A program made the position numbers and the translations under genes. Under the pieces are notes generated by a model. That model had not been told where the DNA came from. It worked only from the letters and a program-made list of their open reading frames with translations, and ran no database searches. This document shows, in pieces, positions 19,446 through 29,162 of a DNA stretch of 64,000 nt; position 1 is the stretch's first letter, and each line of letters begins with the position of its first letter. Where the stretch lies: positions 1-64,000 of the forward strand of contig JAITLR010000009.1 of assembly GCA_031277805.1 (NCBI GenBank). Reading direction: 5' to 3'. The stretch is from Comamonas sp. GTDB lineage: Bacteria > Pseudomonadota > Gammaproteobacteria > Burkholderiales > Burkholderiaceae_C.

Positions 19446-20972
19446 TCACTCCAGTCTTGCACCCGCCTGTGACGAAACTGCGTCAGTGCGCAGGCCGGGC
19501 CGCGCCAGGCCCAGACGGCCGTTGACCTTGTCCAGATTGATTTCATGGGCCAACAGCATGTCGGTCAGGCCCTGGCGTATGAATGCGTCGTCCACCATGG
19601 GCAGCAGCTCGTGCAGCTTCTTGACCACCCAGCCCTGGCCACGGTTCAGAAAGGCCAGGCGCTCATCCAGCTTCTCGAAGGCCATGGCCTTGTCGTAGAA
19701 AGCACCGGTGCGCGAACTCGGCGTGCCCTGCAGGCTGCGGATGGCGCGCATCAGCATGGCGCACCATTTCACTTCATCGCGGTGCACGGCCTCGATCAGC
19801 TCGCGCATGTCGCCGTCCTGCGCATGGGCAGCGCTGCGCAGTGTCACGCGCGCACCGGCGCGCTCGGCCTCCAGAAGCTCGTCCAGCCTCGCGATGACGG
19901 GCGCATGCCGCTCGCGCTCCACATCGGCCGCATAGCAGACCGGCGAGGCCACGTCCACAGTTTCCCCCTCCAGCAACCGCCAGTGCTGTGCTGCCTCGGC
20001 CACGATGCGCTGCACCCGCTCACCTGCGGGTTCCACCGAGGTGATACGGTCCACGCCCTTGCCTGCATACAAGGCCATGGCTTCGTAATTGCCAGTCATG
20101 GAACGCAGCGGCGAATCGGTGCTGAACAGATAGATGGGCCGACCCTCTTCATCGCCGATCACGGTGCGCTCCAGCACGGACGGATCACCGCGCTCGCAGC
20201 TGGTCACGCTGTTGGCCAGCACCCGCACAGCAGCATGTGGCGGCCAGTTGATGTGAAAGTCCTCGGTCAACATCGTGTCCCCGGCATGGGCCTGCACCAG
20301 ACGCTGCTTGTGATAGTCGTGTGCAAAGGATTCATGCGTCGCCATCAGGGCCGTGCCCAGCACGGCGGCCTGGGCGCCCTGCGCCAGCACGCGCGCCACG
20401 TCGCGTCCATCGGACAGGCCACCCGCAGCAGCCACGGGCACGCTGACCACCGACAGCACCTGGTTCAGCAACTCCATCAGCGGCAGGCGGCCGCGCACAT
20501 GGCCCCCGGCTTCCACGCCCTGGGCGATCAACGCCTGGGCACCGGCCTCCTGCGCCAGCAGTGCCTCCGCTGCCGAGCCGACCTGGTGTACGACCACGAT
20601 GCCGGCCTCGCGCAGCCGGGCAATCACCGCGTGATCCACATCCCAGAACAGCCCCACCACCGGCACGCGCAGCGCGATGCACAGCTCCACCTGATCACTC
20701 AGCAGTTGTGGATCGGTGGCAGCCGGAATCAGGTTCACGCCGAAGGGCCGGTCCGTGTGCTGGCGCACACGTTCCACCTCGGTGCGGATCAATGCCGGCG
20801 GCTCGCGCACCATGCCGAGAAAGCCAAAACCACCTGCCTCGGTCACCGCGACCACCAGCTCCGAGCGCGACACGCCGCCCATGCCGGCCAGCAGCACCGG
20901 ATGGCGGCAACCCAGCAGATCGCACAGCACCGTGCGCGGCAGAGGAGAGGCTTCCGGAGAAAGGCTGTGCAT
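19446..20972 (-). CDS. Nitronate monooxygenase-like flavoprotein fused to a C-terminal DUF6306-like helical domain
   Basis: The 508-aa protein has a good ribosome site before the ATG at 20972. Residues about 15-340 form an FMN TIM barrel of the nitronate monooxygenase/2-nitropropane dioxygenase family. Visible blocks are HPVLLAGMGGVS, GVNLIPA, AQGVEAGGHVRG (with the catalytic-region His) and AAGGLSDGRD. From about residue 361 a separate all-helical domain follows, with regularly spaced acidic and His residues (LLEAERAG, AVHRDEVKW, LLAHEINL). I recall it as the stand-alone DUF6306, which looks ferritin-like. The usual enzyme ends near residue 350, so this is a fusion. It is divergent from the LysR gene at 21082. 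Confidence 0.85.
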   Translation of the reverse strand: MHSLSPEASPLPRTVLCDLLGCRHPVLLAGMGGVSRSELVVAVTEAGGFGFLGMVREPPALIRTEVERVRQHTDRPFGVNLIPAATDPQLLSDQVELCIALRVPVVGLFWDVDHAVIARLREAGIVVVHQVGSAAEALLAQEAGAQALIAQGVEAGGHVRGRLPLMELLNQVLSVVSVPVAAAGGLSDGRDVARVLAQGAQAAVLGTALMATHESFAHDYHKQRLVQAHAGDTMLTEDFHINWPPHAAVRVLANSVTSCERGDPSVLERTVIGDEEGRPIYLFSTDSPLRSMTGNYEAMALYAGKGVDRITSVEPAGERVQRIVAEAAQHWRLLEGETVDVASPVCYAADVERERHAPVIARLDELLEAERAGARVTLRSAAHAQDGDMRELIEAVHRDEVKWCAMLMRAIRSLQGTPSSRTGAFYDKAMAFEKLDERLAFLNRGQGWVVKKLHELLPMVDDAFIRQGLTDMLLAHEINLDKVNGRLGLARPGLRTDAVSSQAGARLE

Positions 20973-21051
20973 GGCGGGGCTCCTGCAAGAAGGACAGAGA
21001 CAGCCCCATGATGGACTCTCGCTTCAATGCACACAAACGAATTATTATTTC

Positions 21052-21065
21052 AATTCATATCAATT
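21052..21065. promoter_or_regulatory. Candidate LysR operator in the AT-rich divergent promoter
   Basis: AATTCATATCAATT is an imperfect palindrome in a very AT-rich stretch (about 21035-21080) between the monooxygenase gene and the divergent LysR gene. That is the usual place for a LysR T-N11-A-type site. Confidence 0.45.
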
Positions 21066-21081
21066 ATTTTGCATTGATACC

Positions 21082-22035
21082 ATGGACATCGATCTGGCCC
21101 GCACCTTCCTCGAAATCGCCGACAGCGGCAGCTTTGTGGCAGCGGCCGAGCGCCTGCACCTGACCCAGACCGCCATCAGCGCCCGCGTGCGCACGCTGGA
21201 GCAGCAACTGGGGCGGCCGCTGTTCGTGCGCAACAAGGCCGGTGCCCGGCTGACGCCAGCCGGCGAGCGCTTTGTGCGCCATGCCGCCAGCCTGGTGCAG
21301 GGCTGGGAGCGTGCGCGCCAGCATGTGGCGTTGCCGCCGGGGCGCGAGCACGGCATCAGCGTGGGTGGCGAACCCAGCATCTGGCATCCGCTGCTGGCCG
21401 ACTGGCTGGTCTGGATGCACCATGTCTGTCCCGAAGTTGCGCTGCGCGCCGATGTGGACGCGCCAGCCCGGTTGCTGGACCGCGTGGAAGACGGCTCTCT
21501 CGACATGGCCGTGCTCTACAGCCCGCCGCAGCAGCCCCGCCTGGTCTGCGAGCTGCTGCTGGAGGAAAAGCTGGTCATGGTCACCAGCAGCGCCGATGGC
21601 CAGCTCGACCCCGAACGCTATATCTACGTGGACTGGGGCCCGGGCTTTGCGGCCAGCCACCGCGCCGCCTTTCCCGAGCTGCCCAATGCGCCAGTGACCA
21701 TCTCGCTGGGCCCGCTGGCCCTGACCTATCTGCTGACCGTGGGCGGCGCCGGCTACTTCCGCTCGGGGACGGTAGCGCCCTTCCTTGCCAGTGGCGAACT
21801 GTTCGCCGTGAACCATGCGCCACAGTTCTCCCATTCGGTCTGCGCGGTCTATGCGGCCGAGCACGATGAGGAAGCGCTGTCCCGCGCACGCCAGGGGCTA
21901 CGCATGATTGCACGCCAGGAGGCACAGGAATCGCCCGGGCCGACCCAGCCGATCGCGGCGAGACCTGTCACAGCCTACCGAGGCCTGTCGCGGCGAATCC
22001 CCGGATCACATGTCGGCTCAAAACCAGCGCTGTAG
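21082..22035 (+). CDS. LysR-family transcriptional regulator
   Basis: The product is 317 aa, starting MDIDLARTFLEIADSGSF, with an N-terminal winged helix (residues 1-60; LTQTAISARVRTLEQQLGRP) and a LysR substrate-binding domain (about 90-290). The last roughly 30 residues (SPGPTQPIAARPVTAYRGLS onward) are low-complexity and unlike the core. The start ATG has no Shine-Dalgarno sequence and is preceded by AT-rich DNA. It is divergent from the nitronate monooxygenase fusion gene with 109 bases between, the classic layout for a LysR regulator and its target, so control of that gene (and perhaps cfa and SDR behind it) is the best guess. Confidence 0.9.
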   Translation: MDIDLARTFLEIADSGSFVAAAERLHLTQTAISARVRTLEQQLGRPLFVRNKAGARLTPAGERFVRHAASLVQGWERARQHVALPPGREHGISVGGEPSIWHPLLADWLVWMHHVCPEVALRADVDAPARLLDRVEDGSLDMAVLYSPPQQPRLVCELLLEEKLVMVTSSADGQLDPERYIYVDWGPGFAASHRAAFPELPNAPVTISLGPLALTYLLTVGGAGYFRSGTVAPFLASGELFAVNHAPQFSHSVCAVYAAEHDEEALSRARQGLRMIARQEAQESPGPTQPIAARPVTAYRGLSRRIPGSHVGSKPAL

Positions 22036-22242
22036 CAACAAGCCGCCTGCAACATCCCCGCAGGATGGCCGTTGCTCGTGCATGGACAATAATGTTCACC
22101 CCTTTGCCGGCCGCCTTGCTTTCGTTCGTCGAATTCCCGCGAGACTTGCGCAAGACTGCGCCCACAGCCGATGGCACGGCAGACTCAAGCCATGGGCTGG
22201 CAAACCACCATTCCAACTAAGTGATTGATTTGAATTTTTGTT

Positions 22243-24891
22243 ATGAGTGAACCCTGGATAAATCAAACACTTAGCGCAGCACCACTGGAGTTCCACACTC
22301 CAATGTTCCAGCAGTATTTGCCGCTCAAGGCCCAGCATCCCGACACGCTGGTGTTCTACCGCATGGGCGACTTCTACGAGCTGTTCTTCGGCGATGCGGA
22401 GAAGGTCACGCGCCTGCTCGACATCACTCTGACCTCGCGCGGCCAGACGGCGGGCATGTCGATTCCCATGGCGGGCGTACCCTTCCATGCGCTGGAAAAC
22501 TACCTGGGCCGCCTGATCAAGATGGGCGAATCCGTGGCCATCTGCGAGCAAGTCGGCGAGATCGGTGTAGGCAAGGGCCCCGTGGAACGCAAGGTGGTAC
22601 GCGTGGTCACGCCCGGCACGCTGACGGACAGTGAACTGCTGTCGGACAAAAGCGAAGCCATTTTGCTGGCCCTGCACACCGCAGGGCGCCAGCGCGTCGG
22701 CCTGGCCTGGATGGCCGTGACGCAAGGCCGCATCCACATGGCTGAATGCGCGGCCGACGAGCTGGGCGCCTGGCTCTCGCGCATTGCACCCAGCGAAGTG
22801 ATCTACAGCGCCGGCGTGACCGAGCGCTTCGAGCAGAACCTGTTTGCCATCAAGCATGGCGGCTCCATCGCCTGCCCTCTGTCGCCGCGCCCGGACTGGC
22901 AGTTCGACACAGGCCTGGGCGAGCGCAAGCTGCTGGAGTTGCTGGGCGCTGCCAGCCTCAAGGCCTGGGAGGCCGAGGACCTGGCGCTGGCCCACGCCGC
23001 CAGCGCCGCCCTGCTCTCGTATGCCGAGCACACGCAGGGGCGCAACCTCACGCACATCCACGCCATCCAGGTGCAGCGCGACGATGAGCTGATCGCGCTG
23101 CCGCTGGCCACGCGCCGTAACCTGGAGCTGGTCAAGACCTTGCGCGGCGAGGATTCGCCCACGCTGTTCTCGCTGCTCGACACCTGCATGACAGGCATGG
23201 GCAGCCGTTTACTCAAAGCCTGGCTGCTGGAGCCCGAGCGCAGCCGCAAGAGCGCCATGCAGCGCCTGGAAGCCATTCGCGTGCTGCGTGGCGCGGGCCA
23301 TGCCGTGGCGGCGCCCTGGCAGGCGCTGCGCGCCGAGCTCAAGGGCGTGAGCGATGTGGAGCGCATCACGGCGCGCACGGCGCTGCGCCAGGTGCGCCCG
23401 CGCGAGCTCGTGGGCCTGGGCAAGACGCTACAGAAAGCGAAGCTGCTGGCGCAATCCGGGCAAGCGCCTGCGGCTTATTTGACCCAAATTTTTACCGACC
23501 TGGTGCCACCCGAAGGCTGCGCCGAGCTGCTGGCCCAGGCCATCATGGAAGAGCCCGCAGCCCTGGTGCGCGACGGCGGCGTGATCGCTTCGGGGTTCGA
23601 TGCCGAGCTCGACGAGCTGCGCGCCATCCAGAACAACTGCGACGAATTCCTGCTGGAGCTGGAAGCCAAGGAAAAGCTGCTCACCGGCATTCCGAACCTG
23701 CGCGTGCAGTTCAACAAGGTGCACGGCTTCTATATCGAGATCACCAACAGCTACAAGGATGCGGTGCCCGAGCGCTACCGCCGCCGCCAGACGCTGAAGA
23801 ACGCCGAGCGCTACATCACGCCCGAGCTCAAGGCCTTCGAGGACAAGGCCCTGTCGGCCCAGGAGCGCGCGCTGCAGCGCGAGAAGTGGCTGTACGAACA
23901 GGTGCTGGACCAGCTCCAGCCCCATGTACCAGCGCTCTCGCGCGTGGCCCAGGCCATAGCCGCCCTCGACGCCCTCTGTACGCTGGCCGAGCGCTCGCTG
24001 ACGCTGAACTGGGCCGAACCCGAGTTCGTGAGCCAGCCCTGCATAGAGATCGAAGCCGGCCGCCACCCCGTGGTGGAAGCACGCATGGCCGAGACTTCGA
24101 GCGGCAGCTTCATCGCCAACCACACGCGCATGAACCTCAACACACGCATGCAGATCATCACCGGCCCCAACATGGGCGGTAAATCGACCTATATGCGCCA
24201 GGTGGCCCTGATCGTGTTGCTGGCCAGCATGGGCAGCTATGTGCCTGCGGCCAGCTGCCGCCTGGGGCCCATCGATGCCATCCACACCCGCATCGGCGCG
24301 GCCGACGATCTGGCCAATGCCCAGTCCACCTTCATGATGGAGATGACCGAGGCCGCACAGATTCTGCACGCGGCCACGCCACACTCCCTGGTGCTGATGG
24401 ATGAGATCGGCCGCGGCACCAGCACCTTCGACGGCCTGGCCCTGGCCAGCGGCATTGCCTCGCAGCTGCATGACAAGACCAAGGCCTTCACGCTTTTCGC
24501 TACCCACTATTTCGAGCTGACCGAGCTGCCCGCGCGGGCCAAGGCTGCCGTCAACGTGCATGTGGGCGCGGCCGAGGCCGGCCACGACATCGTGTTCCTG
24601 CACGAAATCCAGGCCGGCCCTGCCAGCCGCAGCTACGGTATCCAGGTAGCCAAGCTGGCCGGCATGCCGGCCGCCGTGCTGCACCACGCGCGCCACGCGC
24701 TCGAAGCCCTGGAGGCCAAGGCCGGCGAGGATGATCTACAGGTCAACCTGTTCGACGCACCGGAGCTGGTCGAAGATACCCCGGCCCACAGCCCGCTGGC
24801 CCAGGCCCTGGCCGACATCAACCCCGACGCTTTGAGCCCGCGCGAGGCGCTGGAGGCGCTGTACCAGCTCAAGAAGCTGAGCGCCGCCTGA
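22243..24891 (+). CDS. mutS: DNA mismatch repair protein MutS
   Basis: The product is 882 aa, full length for MutS1. The mismatch-binding Phe-x-Glu motif occurs in [10 protein letters not shown] near residue 46. The ATPase domain has Walker [10 protein letters not shown] at 641-649, followed by the [12 protein letters not shown] block and the [11 protein letters not shown] segment. The start at 22243 follows an AT-rich stretch with no strong ribosome site. It sits alone: LysR ends 207 bases upstream, and the chemotaxis receptor gene converges with only 3 bases between stop codons and no terminator. MutS recognises mispairs and recruits MutL; mutL is not in this window. Confidence 0.98.
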   Translation: MSEPWINQTLSAAPLEFHTPMFQQYLPLKAQHPDTLVFYRMGDFYELFFGDAEKVTRLLDITLTSRGQTAGMSIPMAGVPFHALENYLGRLIKMGESVAICEQVGEIGVGKGPVERKVVRVVTPGTLTDSELLSDKSEAILLALHTAGRQRVGLAWMAVTQGRIHMAECAADELGAWLSRIAPSEVIYSAGVTERFEQNLFAIKHGGSIACPLSPRPDWQFDTGLGERKLLELLGAASLKAWEAEDLALAHAASAALLSYAEHTQGRNLTHIHAIQVQRDDELIALPLATRRNLELVKTLRGEDSPTLFSLLDTCMTGMGSRLLKAWLLEPERSRKSAMQRLEAIRVLRGAGHAVAAPWQALRAELKGVSDVERITARTALRQVRPRELVGLGKTLQKAKLLAQSGQAPAAYLTQIFTDLVPPEGCAELLAQAIMEEPAALVRDGGVIASGFDAELDELRAIQNNCDEFLLELEAKEKLLTGIPNLRVQFNKVHGFYIEITNSYKDAVPERYRRRQTLKNAERYITPELKAFEDKALSAQERALQREKWLYEQVLDQLQPHVPALSRVAQAIAALDALCTLAERSLTLNWAEPEFVSQPCIEIEAGRHPVVEARMAETSSGSFIANHTRMNLNTRMQIITGPNMGGKSTYMRQVALIVLLASMGSYVPAASCRLGPIDAIHTRIGAADDLANAQSTFMMEMTEAAQILHAATPHSLVLMDEIGRGTSTFDGLALASGIASQLHDKTKAFTLFATHYFELTELPARAKAAVNVHVGAAEAGHDIVFLHEIQAGPASRSYGIQVAKLAGMPAAVLHHARHALEALEAKAGEDDLQVNLFDAPELVEDTPAHSPLAQALADINPDALSPREALEALYQLKKLSAA

Positions 24892-24894
24892 TCC

Positions 24895-26805
24895 TCAAGC
24901 CTCCAGCAGTTGCTGGTGCTGGCTCCGCTGGGGCTTGTCACCCAGCTTGAAGGCAGAAACCTCCCCCATCAGGCGCGCGGCCTGCTCACGCAGGCTGGCC
25001 GCAGCAGCGGCCGACTGCTCGACCAGTGCGGAGTTCTGCTGCGTGGCATCGTCCAGTCCAGCCACCGACTGGTTGATCTCGGCAATGCCGCGCCCCTGGG
25101 TCTGCGAGGCATCGCTGATCTCCTCGATGATCTGCGTCACCTTGGCCACGGCGTCCAGCAGCTCCTGCATGGTGGCGCCCGCATGCTCCACCTGCTGCGA
25201 TCCGCTGCCCACCTGGGTCACGGAATCGGTGATGAGCTGGCGCACTTCCTTGGCCGCCTCGGCCGAGCGCTGGGCCAGGCTGCGTACCTCGGCCGCCACC
25301 ACGGCAAAGCCGCGGCCCTGCTCGCCGGCGCGCGCAGCCTCCACGGCCGCATTCAGCGCCAGGATATTGGTCTGGAAGGCAATGCCGTCGATCACGCCGA
25401 TGATGTCGGCAATCTTGCGCGACGCGTGGTTGATGCCCTCCATTGTCACCACCACCTGCTGGAAGGCCGTGCCACCGCGCTCGGCCACACCGCGTGCCGA
25501 CTGCGCCAGATCGCCCGCGCTGCGCGTGGCCTCGGTATTGGACTGCACACTGTCCGTCAGCACCGACAGCGATGCCGCCGTCTGCTGCAGCGCGCTGGCC
25601 GCCTGCTCGGTGCGCTGGCTCAGGTCCTGGTTGCCCTGGGCCACCTCGGAGCTGGCCACGGAAATCGAATCGGCCGCATGGCGGACCGCGCCCACCATGC
25701 GCTCCAGCGAGGAGACAAAGCGGTTGAAGGCCGAGGCCAGCGCCCCCACCTCGTCATTGCTCTCCACGGGCATGCGGCGGCTCAGGTCGCCATGGCCGTC
25801 GGCAATCTCTTCGAGCATGCGCGCTGCGCGTCCCACGGGCGCCGCAATGGCCCGGCTTACCAGCCAGATCACCAGCAGGCCTATGCCACCGCCCACCAGG
25901 CCGGCCACGGCCGAAGTCAGCGCAATCGTGCGGCGCACGCCGCCCAGCACCTGGGCCTCGGGCAGCTCCGCGATCACGTACAGGTCCAGCTCGGGCACAT
26001 AGGAAGAAGCAATGATCTGGCGGCCCGACGGCGCCTCGTACATGGCATGGGCAAAGCGCTCGCGCTTGAGCAGCGCGGCGCTGAGATCGGCGCTGAAGCC
26101 GGGGCGGTCCTTGAGCCAGTGCTTGCCGTCCACCAGCGCCGGGTCGCGGTGTACAAGAATGCTGCCGTTGCCCCGCACCAGGTAGACCGAGCCAGACTCG
26201 CCCACCTTGTAGGACCGCACGGCCTGGGCCAGCTCATCCACCGACAGACCCAGACCCGCAATGCCCTGCCGGCCCTGGCCCGCATCGAAGCGGACATTGA
26301 TGAACAGCATGTAGACGTTGGAGCTCACATCCTTGTCGATCTCCAGCACCTGCGACTTGTCGCTGGCCAGCAGATCGTAGAACCATTTGTCGCCCTCGCC
26401 CTTGGGAGCCAGCTTGCGCAACGGACCCTGATCGCCAAAGTACTGACCCGTGCTGCCCGACACCCAGAACACCGAGGAGGCCTTGGCCTGCTGCTTGACC
26501 GCCTGAGCGTATTTCACCCAGGCCGCATTGCCATCCTCTGGCTCTCCTGCTGCCTCCCAGTCCAGCACAAAGCTGTTGCCGGCCACGGACTTGGCCATGG
26601 CCAGCGGCGTGCCAATCTGGCGCAGGATATCGTTGCGGATCTCCCCCACCACGGCCGGCAGTTCCTGGCCCACCACGCGCTCGCGCAGGCTGGCACCTGT
26701 CAGAACAAAACCCAGCACCGTGGAGATGGCCACGAACAGCAGCAGGCAAGCCAGCATGCTGGACATCAGCTTGGTCCGTATCGACAGATTGCGAAACACG
26801 TGCAT
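24895..26805 (-). CDS. Methyl-accepting chemotaxis protein with periplasmic Cache-type sensor
   Basis: The 636-aa receptor has a good ribosome site. TM1 spans about residues 13-36, and a large periplasmic sensor (about 37-285) carries Cache-like features ([35 protein letters not shown]). TM2 is about 290-312, a HAMP domain about 312-370, and a cytoplasmic signalling coiled coil to the end. The conserved hairpin tip reads [20 protein letters not shown]. The C-terminus lacks a CheR-binding NWETF pentapeptide. It sends ligand state to CheA/CheW; the ligand is unknown. It is convergent with mutS and divergent from the Anbu gene across 272 bases. Confidence 0.95.
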   Translation of the reverse strand: MHVFRNLSIRTKLMSSMLACLLLFVAISTVLGFVLTGASLRERVVGQELPAVVGEIRNDILRQIGTPLAMAKSVAGNSFVLDWEAAGEPEDGNAAWVKYAQAVKQQAKASSVFWVSGSTGQYFGDQGPLRKLAPKGEGDKWFYDLLASDKSQVLEIDKDVSSNVYMLFINVRFDAGQGRQGIAGLGLSVDELAQAVRSYKVGESGSVYLVRGNGSILVHRDPALVDGKHWLKDRPGFSADLSAALLKRERFAHAMYEAPSGRQIIASSYVPELDLYVIAELPEAQVLGGVRRTIALTSAVAGLVGGGIGLLVIWLVSRAIAAPVGRAARMLEEIADGHGDLSRRMPVESNDEVGALASAFNRFVSSLERMVGAVRHAADSISVASSEVAQGNQDLSQRTEQAASALQQTAASLSVLTDSVQSNTEATRSAGDLAQSARGVAERGGTAFQQVVVTMEGINHASRKIADIIGVIDGIAFQTNILALNAAVEAARAGEQGRGFAVVAAEVRSLAQRSAEAAKEVRQLITDSVTQVGSGSQQVEHAGATMQELLDAVAKVTQIIEEISDASQTQGRGIAEINQSVAGLDDATQQNSALVEQSAAAAASLREQAARLMGEVSAFKLGDKPQRSQHQQLLEA

Positions 26806-27039
26806 TGGGGCCCTCCTCTGGCCGACTGTAAGTAATTGTTCCTACAAGGAGCGGCATCTTCTCACGCGTCAACTTCATGCGTCTCAGGGACTTCCTCATC
26901 CGTAGCCTGTGCCTGGGTATGGGCGCAGCCGCAGCCGCTGTTCCTGTACCGCCACCGGCAATATTCAAACCCTTCTAGAATCGCCTTGCAGCGCGTGTTC
27001 ATCGCTACTTTTTTTGAAGCATCAAACGCTTGCTGCATA

Positions 27040-27068
27040 TTGCATTCATACGGTTTTTATTATTATAT
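27040..27068 (+). promoter_or_regulatory. Candidate promoter placing the Anbu start near +1
   Basis: TTGCAT (27040-27045), a 17-base spacer and TTATAT (27063-27068) form a plausible sigma-70 promoter. The start site would be near 27075, only about 3 bases before the ATG at 27078, and no Shine-Dalgarno sequence is present. Transcripts from it would be nearly leaderless. Confidence 0.5.
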
Positions 27069-27077
27069 TTATCACCC

Positions 27078-28061
27078 ATGACATACTGCGTCGCTCTCAA
27101 GATCAACGCCGGTCTTGTGTTCCTGTCCGACTCGCGCACCAACGCCGGGCTGGATCAGATCAGCACCTTCCGCAAGGTCATGCTGTATGAACAGCCTGGC
27201 GAGCGCTTCATGGTGCTGCAGTCGGCCGGAAACCTGGCCATCTCCCAATCCATACGCGAGCTGCTGGAGAGCTTTCAGCTGCACGACAGCGCCACCGATG
27301 AATATCTGAGCATCTGGAATGTGCGCAGCATGTTCGATGCCGCCCGCGTGCTGGGCGCTGCCGTGCGCCATGTCTATGACCGCGAAGCCGCAGCCCTGCA
27401 GCGCGCGGGCGTGGACTTCAATGTCTCCATGATCTTCGGCGGCCAGATCCAGGGCGAGCGCATGCGCCTGTTCCAGGTCTACTCGGCCGGCAACTTCATC
27501 GAGGCCACCAGCGAGACGCCCTATTTCCAGATCGGCGAGTCCAAATACGGCAAGCCCGTGCTGGACCGCGTCATCACCTCTGAGACTCCGCTGGACGAAG
27601 CCGCCAAATGCGCGCTGGTGTCCATGGACAGCACGCTCAAGTCCAATCTCTCGGTGGGCCTGCCACTGGACCTGATCGTCTACGAGAACAACCGCTTTGC
27701 CACCGACAAGATCGTCTGCCTGGATGCCGACAACCCCTATCTGCGCATGCTGCACGATAGCTGGGGGGAGCGTCTGCGCCATGTGTTCGACAGCATCGAA
27801 GATCCAGCCTGGGATGGTGGCCAGACCGCCACGCCGATTCGCATGCATAGCCCGCGTGCGCATCCGCTGGCCAAGGTGGGGGCACCGGCTCCTGCGCAGT
27901 TTCAGAGCACGGCGGGTGCCGGCAACGAACCACCCGCCGCGTTGCGCCAGCCCGTGGTGCCAGCCCAGGCAGGCCTGAGCATGGCCAGTGAATATCAACG
28001 CTGGCAATCGGCCGAGGAGCAGGCCCGCCTGCAAAAGCAGGCCGCGCTGTCCAAGCGCTAA
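27078..28061 (+). CDS. Anbu-type proteasome-like peptidase with C-terminal extension
   Basis: This is a member of the Ntn-hydrolase proteasome/HslV superfamily (Anbu, ancestral beta subunit). After removal of Met1 the chain begins TYCVALKINAGLVFLSDSRT. That gives the catalytic Thr1, the conserved Asp17 (SDSRT) and a lysine at 32 (TFRK), matching the Thr1-Asp17-Lys33 arrangement. About 245 residues are the core; the remaining roughly 80 (proline/alanine-rich linker, then a charged helix with EYQRWQSAEEQARLQKQAA) exceed the usual 240-250 aa. Anbu genes usually sit with a transglutaminase-like protease, an alpha-E protein and an ATP-grasp gene; none is here. The substrate is unknown. The start lacks a ribosome site. 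Confidence 0.88.
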   Translation: MTYCVALKINAGLVFLSDSRTNAGLDQISTFRKVMLYEQPGERFMVLQSAGNLAISQSIRELLESFQLHDSATDEYLSIWNVRSMFDAARVLGAAVRHVYDREAAALQRAGVDFNVSMIFGGQIQGERMRLFQVYSAGNFIEATSETPYFQIGESKYGKPVLDRVITSETPLDEAAKCALVSMDSTLKSNLSVGLPLDLIVYENNRFATDKIVCLDADNPYLRMLHDSWGERLRHVFDSIEDPAWDGGQTATPIRMHSPRAHPLAKVGAPAPAQFQSTAGAGNEPPAALRQPVVPAQAGLSMASEYQRWQSAEEQARLQKQAALSKR

Positions 28062-28149
28062 ACTGGCGAACGCCCAAGAACGGGTTGACGACCAAAATCA
28101 GGTTCCAAAGGAACTTGTTGTCCCCCTTCGCTTTCAACCCGCGCCTTCC

Positions 28150-29025
28150 ATGCCCCAGACCTCTGCCAGCGCCAGCCCCGCGAATACCTTGCCCATCGTG
28201 TTCGCGCATGCCAACAGCTTTCCCATAGGCACCTACCGCCTGCTGTTCTCCTTGCTGCGCCAGCGCGGCATTGCCGCCAGCGGTGTGCAGCGCTTTGGCC
28301 ATGATCCGGTGCGGCCGGTCACCAACCACTGGCCGCATCTGGTCGATGAACTGATCGAATATGTGGAACAGCAGGTGCAGCAGCATGGCCAGCCCGTGTA
28401 TCTGGTCGGTCACTCGCTGGGCGGAATTCTGAGCTTTCAGGCCGCCACCAAGCGCCCTGACCTGGCACGTGGCGTGCTGCTGATCGACTCGCCCCTGCTG
28501 GGCGGCTGGAAGGCCAATGCCGTTGGCCTGGCCAAGCAGACGCAGATCGTGGGCTCGGTATCGCCGGGCAAGATCAGCCAGCGCCGTCGCAATACCTGGG
28601 CCAGCAACGAAGAGGCGCTGGAATACTTTCGCAGCAAGAAAGCCTTTGCCCAATGGCACCCGCAGGTGCTGCATGACTATGTGGAGCATGGGCTGGTGGA
28701 TCACCAGGACAAGCGCACCCTGCTGTTTCAGCGTGAGGTGGAGACCGCCATCTACAACACCCTGCCCAGCAATCTGAACAACCAGCTCAGGCGCAGCCCG
28801 CTGCGTTGCCCCGTAGCCTTTATCGGCGGACGCTCCTCGGTGGAGATGCGCCAGGTGGGCATGGAGATGACACAACGCATCACCAAGGGGCGCATCACGA
28901 TGCTGGATGGCAGCCACCTGTTTCCCATGGAGCGGCCTGAGGCCACGGCGGCGGCCATCGAGGCCTCTTTGCTCAATATGGAGCAGAGCATTTTGCAGAA
29001 CGCTTCGGTCAATGCTCTCAAATAG
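28150..29025 (+). CDS. Alpha/beta hydrolase
   Basis: The ATG at 28150 gives 291 aa; longer in-frame starts overlap the end of the Anbu gene and encode low-complexity sequence. The nucleophile elbow is GHSLGG with Ser89. The oxyanion-region motif FAHANSFP is at 18-25, and the catalytic His is in DGSHLFPMERP near the C-terminus. It is an esterase/lipase-like serine hydrolase of unknown substrate. It follows the Anbu gene by 88 bases on the same strand, so the two may be co-transcribed. A dispersed repeat begins at its stop codon, and a bidirectional terminator separates it from uppP. Confidence 0.9.
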   Translation: MPQTSASASPANTLPIVFAHANSFPIGTYRLLFSLLRQRGIAASGVQRFGHDPVRPVTNHWPHLVDELIEYVEQQVQQHGQPVYLVGHSLGGILSFQAATKRPDLARGVLLIDSPLLGGWKANAVGLAKQTQIVGSVSPGKISQRRRNTWASNEEALEYFRSKKAFAQWHPQVLHDYVEHGLVDHQDKRTLLFQREVETAIYNTLPSNLNNQLRRSPLRCPVAFIGGRSSVEMRQVGMEMTQRITKGRITMLDGSHLFPMERPEATAAAIEASLLNMEQSILQNASVNALK

Positions 29026-29106
29026 ATAGCTTCCACCGTTTGATAGCTATCGGGTTCAGCTAGAAACCCGATTGAAACCAGCCAATGACAAGCGTTGGCA
29101 GCTATG
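29023..29106. repeat. Dispersed repeat copy between hydrolase and uppP
   Basis: The segment opens TAGATAGCTTCC, includes TTTGATAGCTATC and closes GACAAGCGTTGGCAGCTATG. These are the words of the family seen at 7544-7590 and 51633-51692, here in a diverged, longer arrangement. Its left edge overlaps the hydrolase stop codon. Confidence 0.55.
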
Positions 29107-29141
29107 AAAAAAGCCACTTGCAATCAGGCAAGTGGCTTTTT
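29107..29141. terminator. Bidirectional intrinsic terminator
   Basis: AAAAAGCCACTTG and CAAGTGGCTTTTT form a 13-bp stem with an 8-base loop and flanking A and T runs. It lies between the convergent hydrolase and uppP genes. Confidence 0.9.
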
Positions 29142-29162
29142 CTTTGTGGCTTGGAAAGCGGC

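Noticed and set aside
24910-26835. 641-codon open frame antisense to the chemotaxis receptor
   Set aside because: It is an Ala/Leu/His/Arg-rich shadow. The receptor on the other strand has sensor, HAMP and signalling domains in order.
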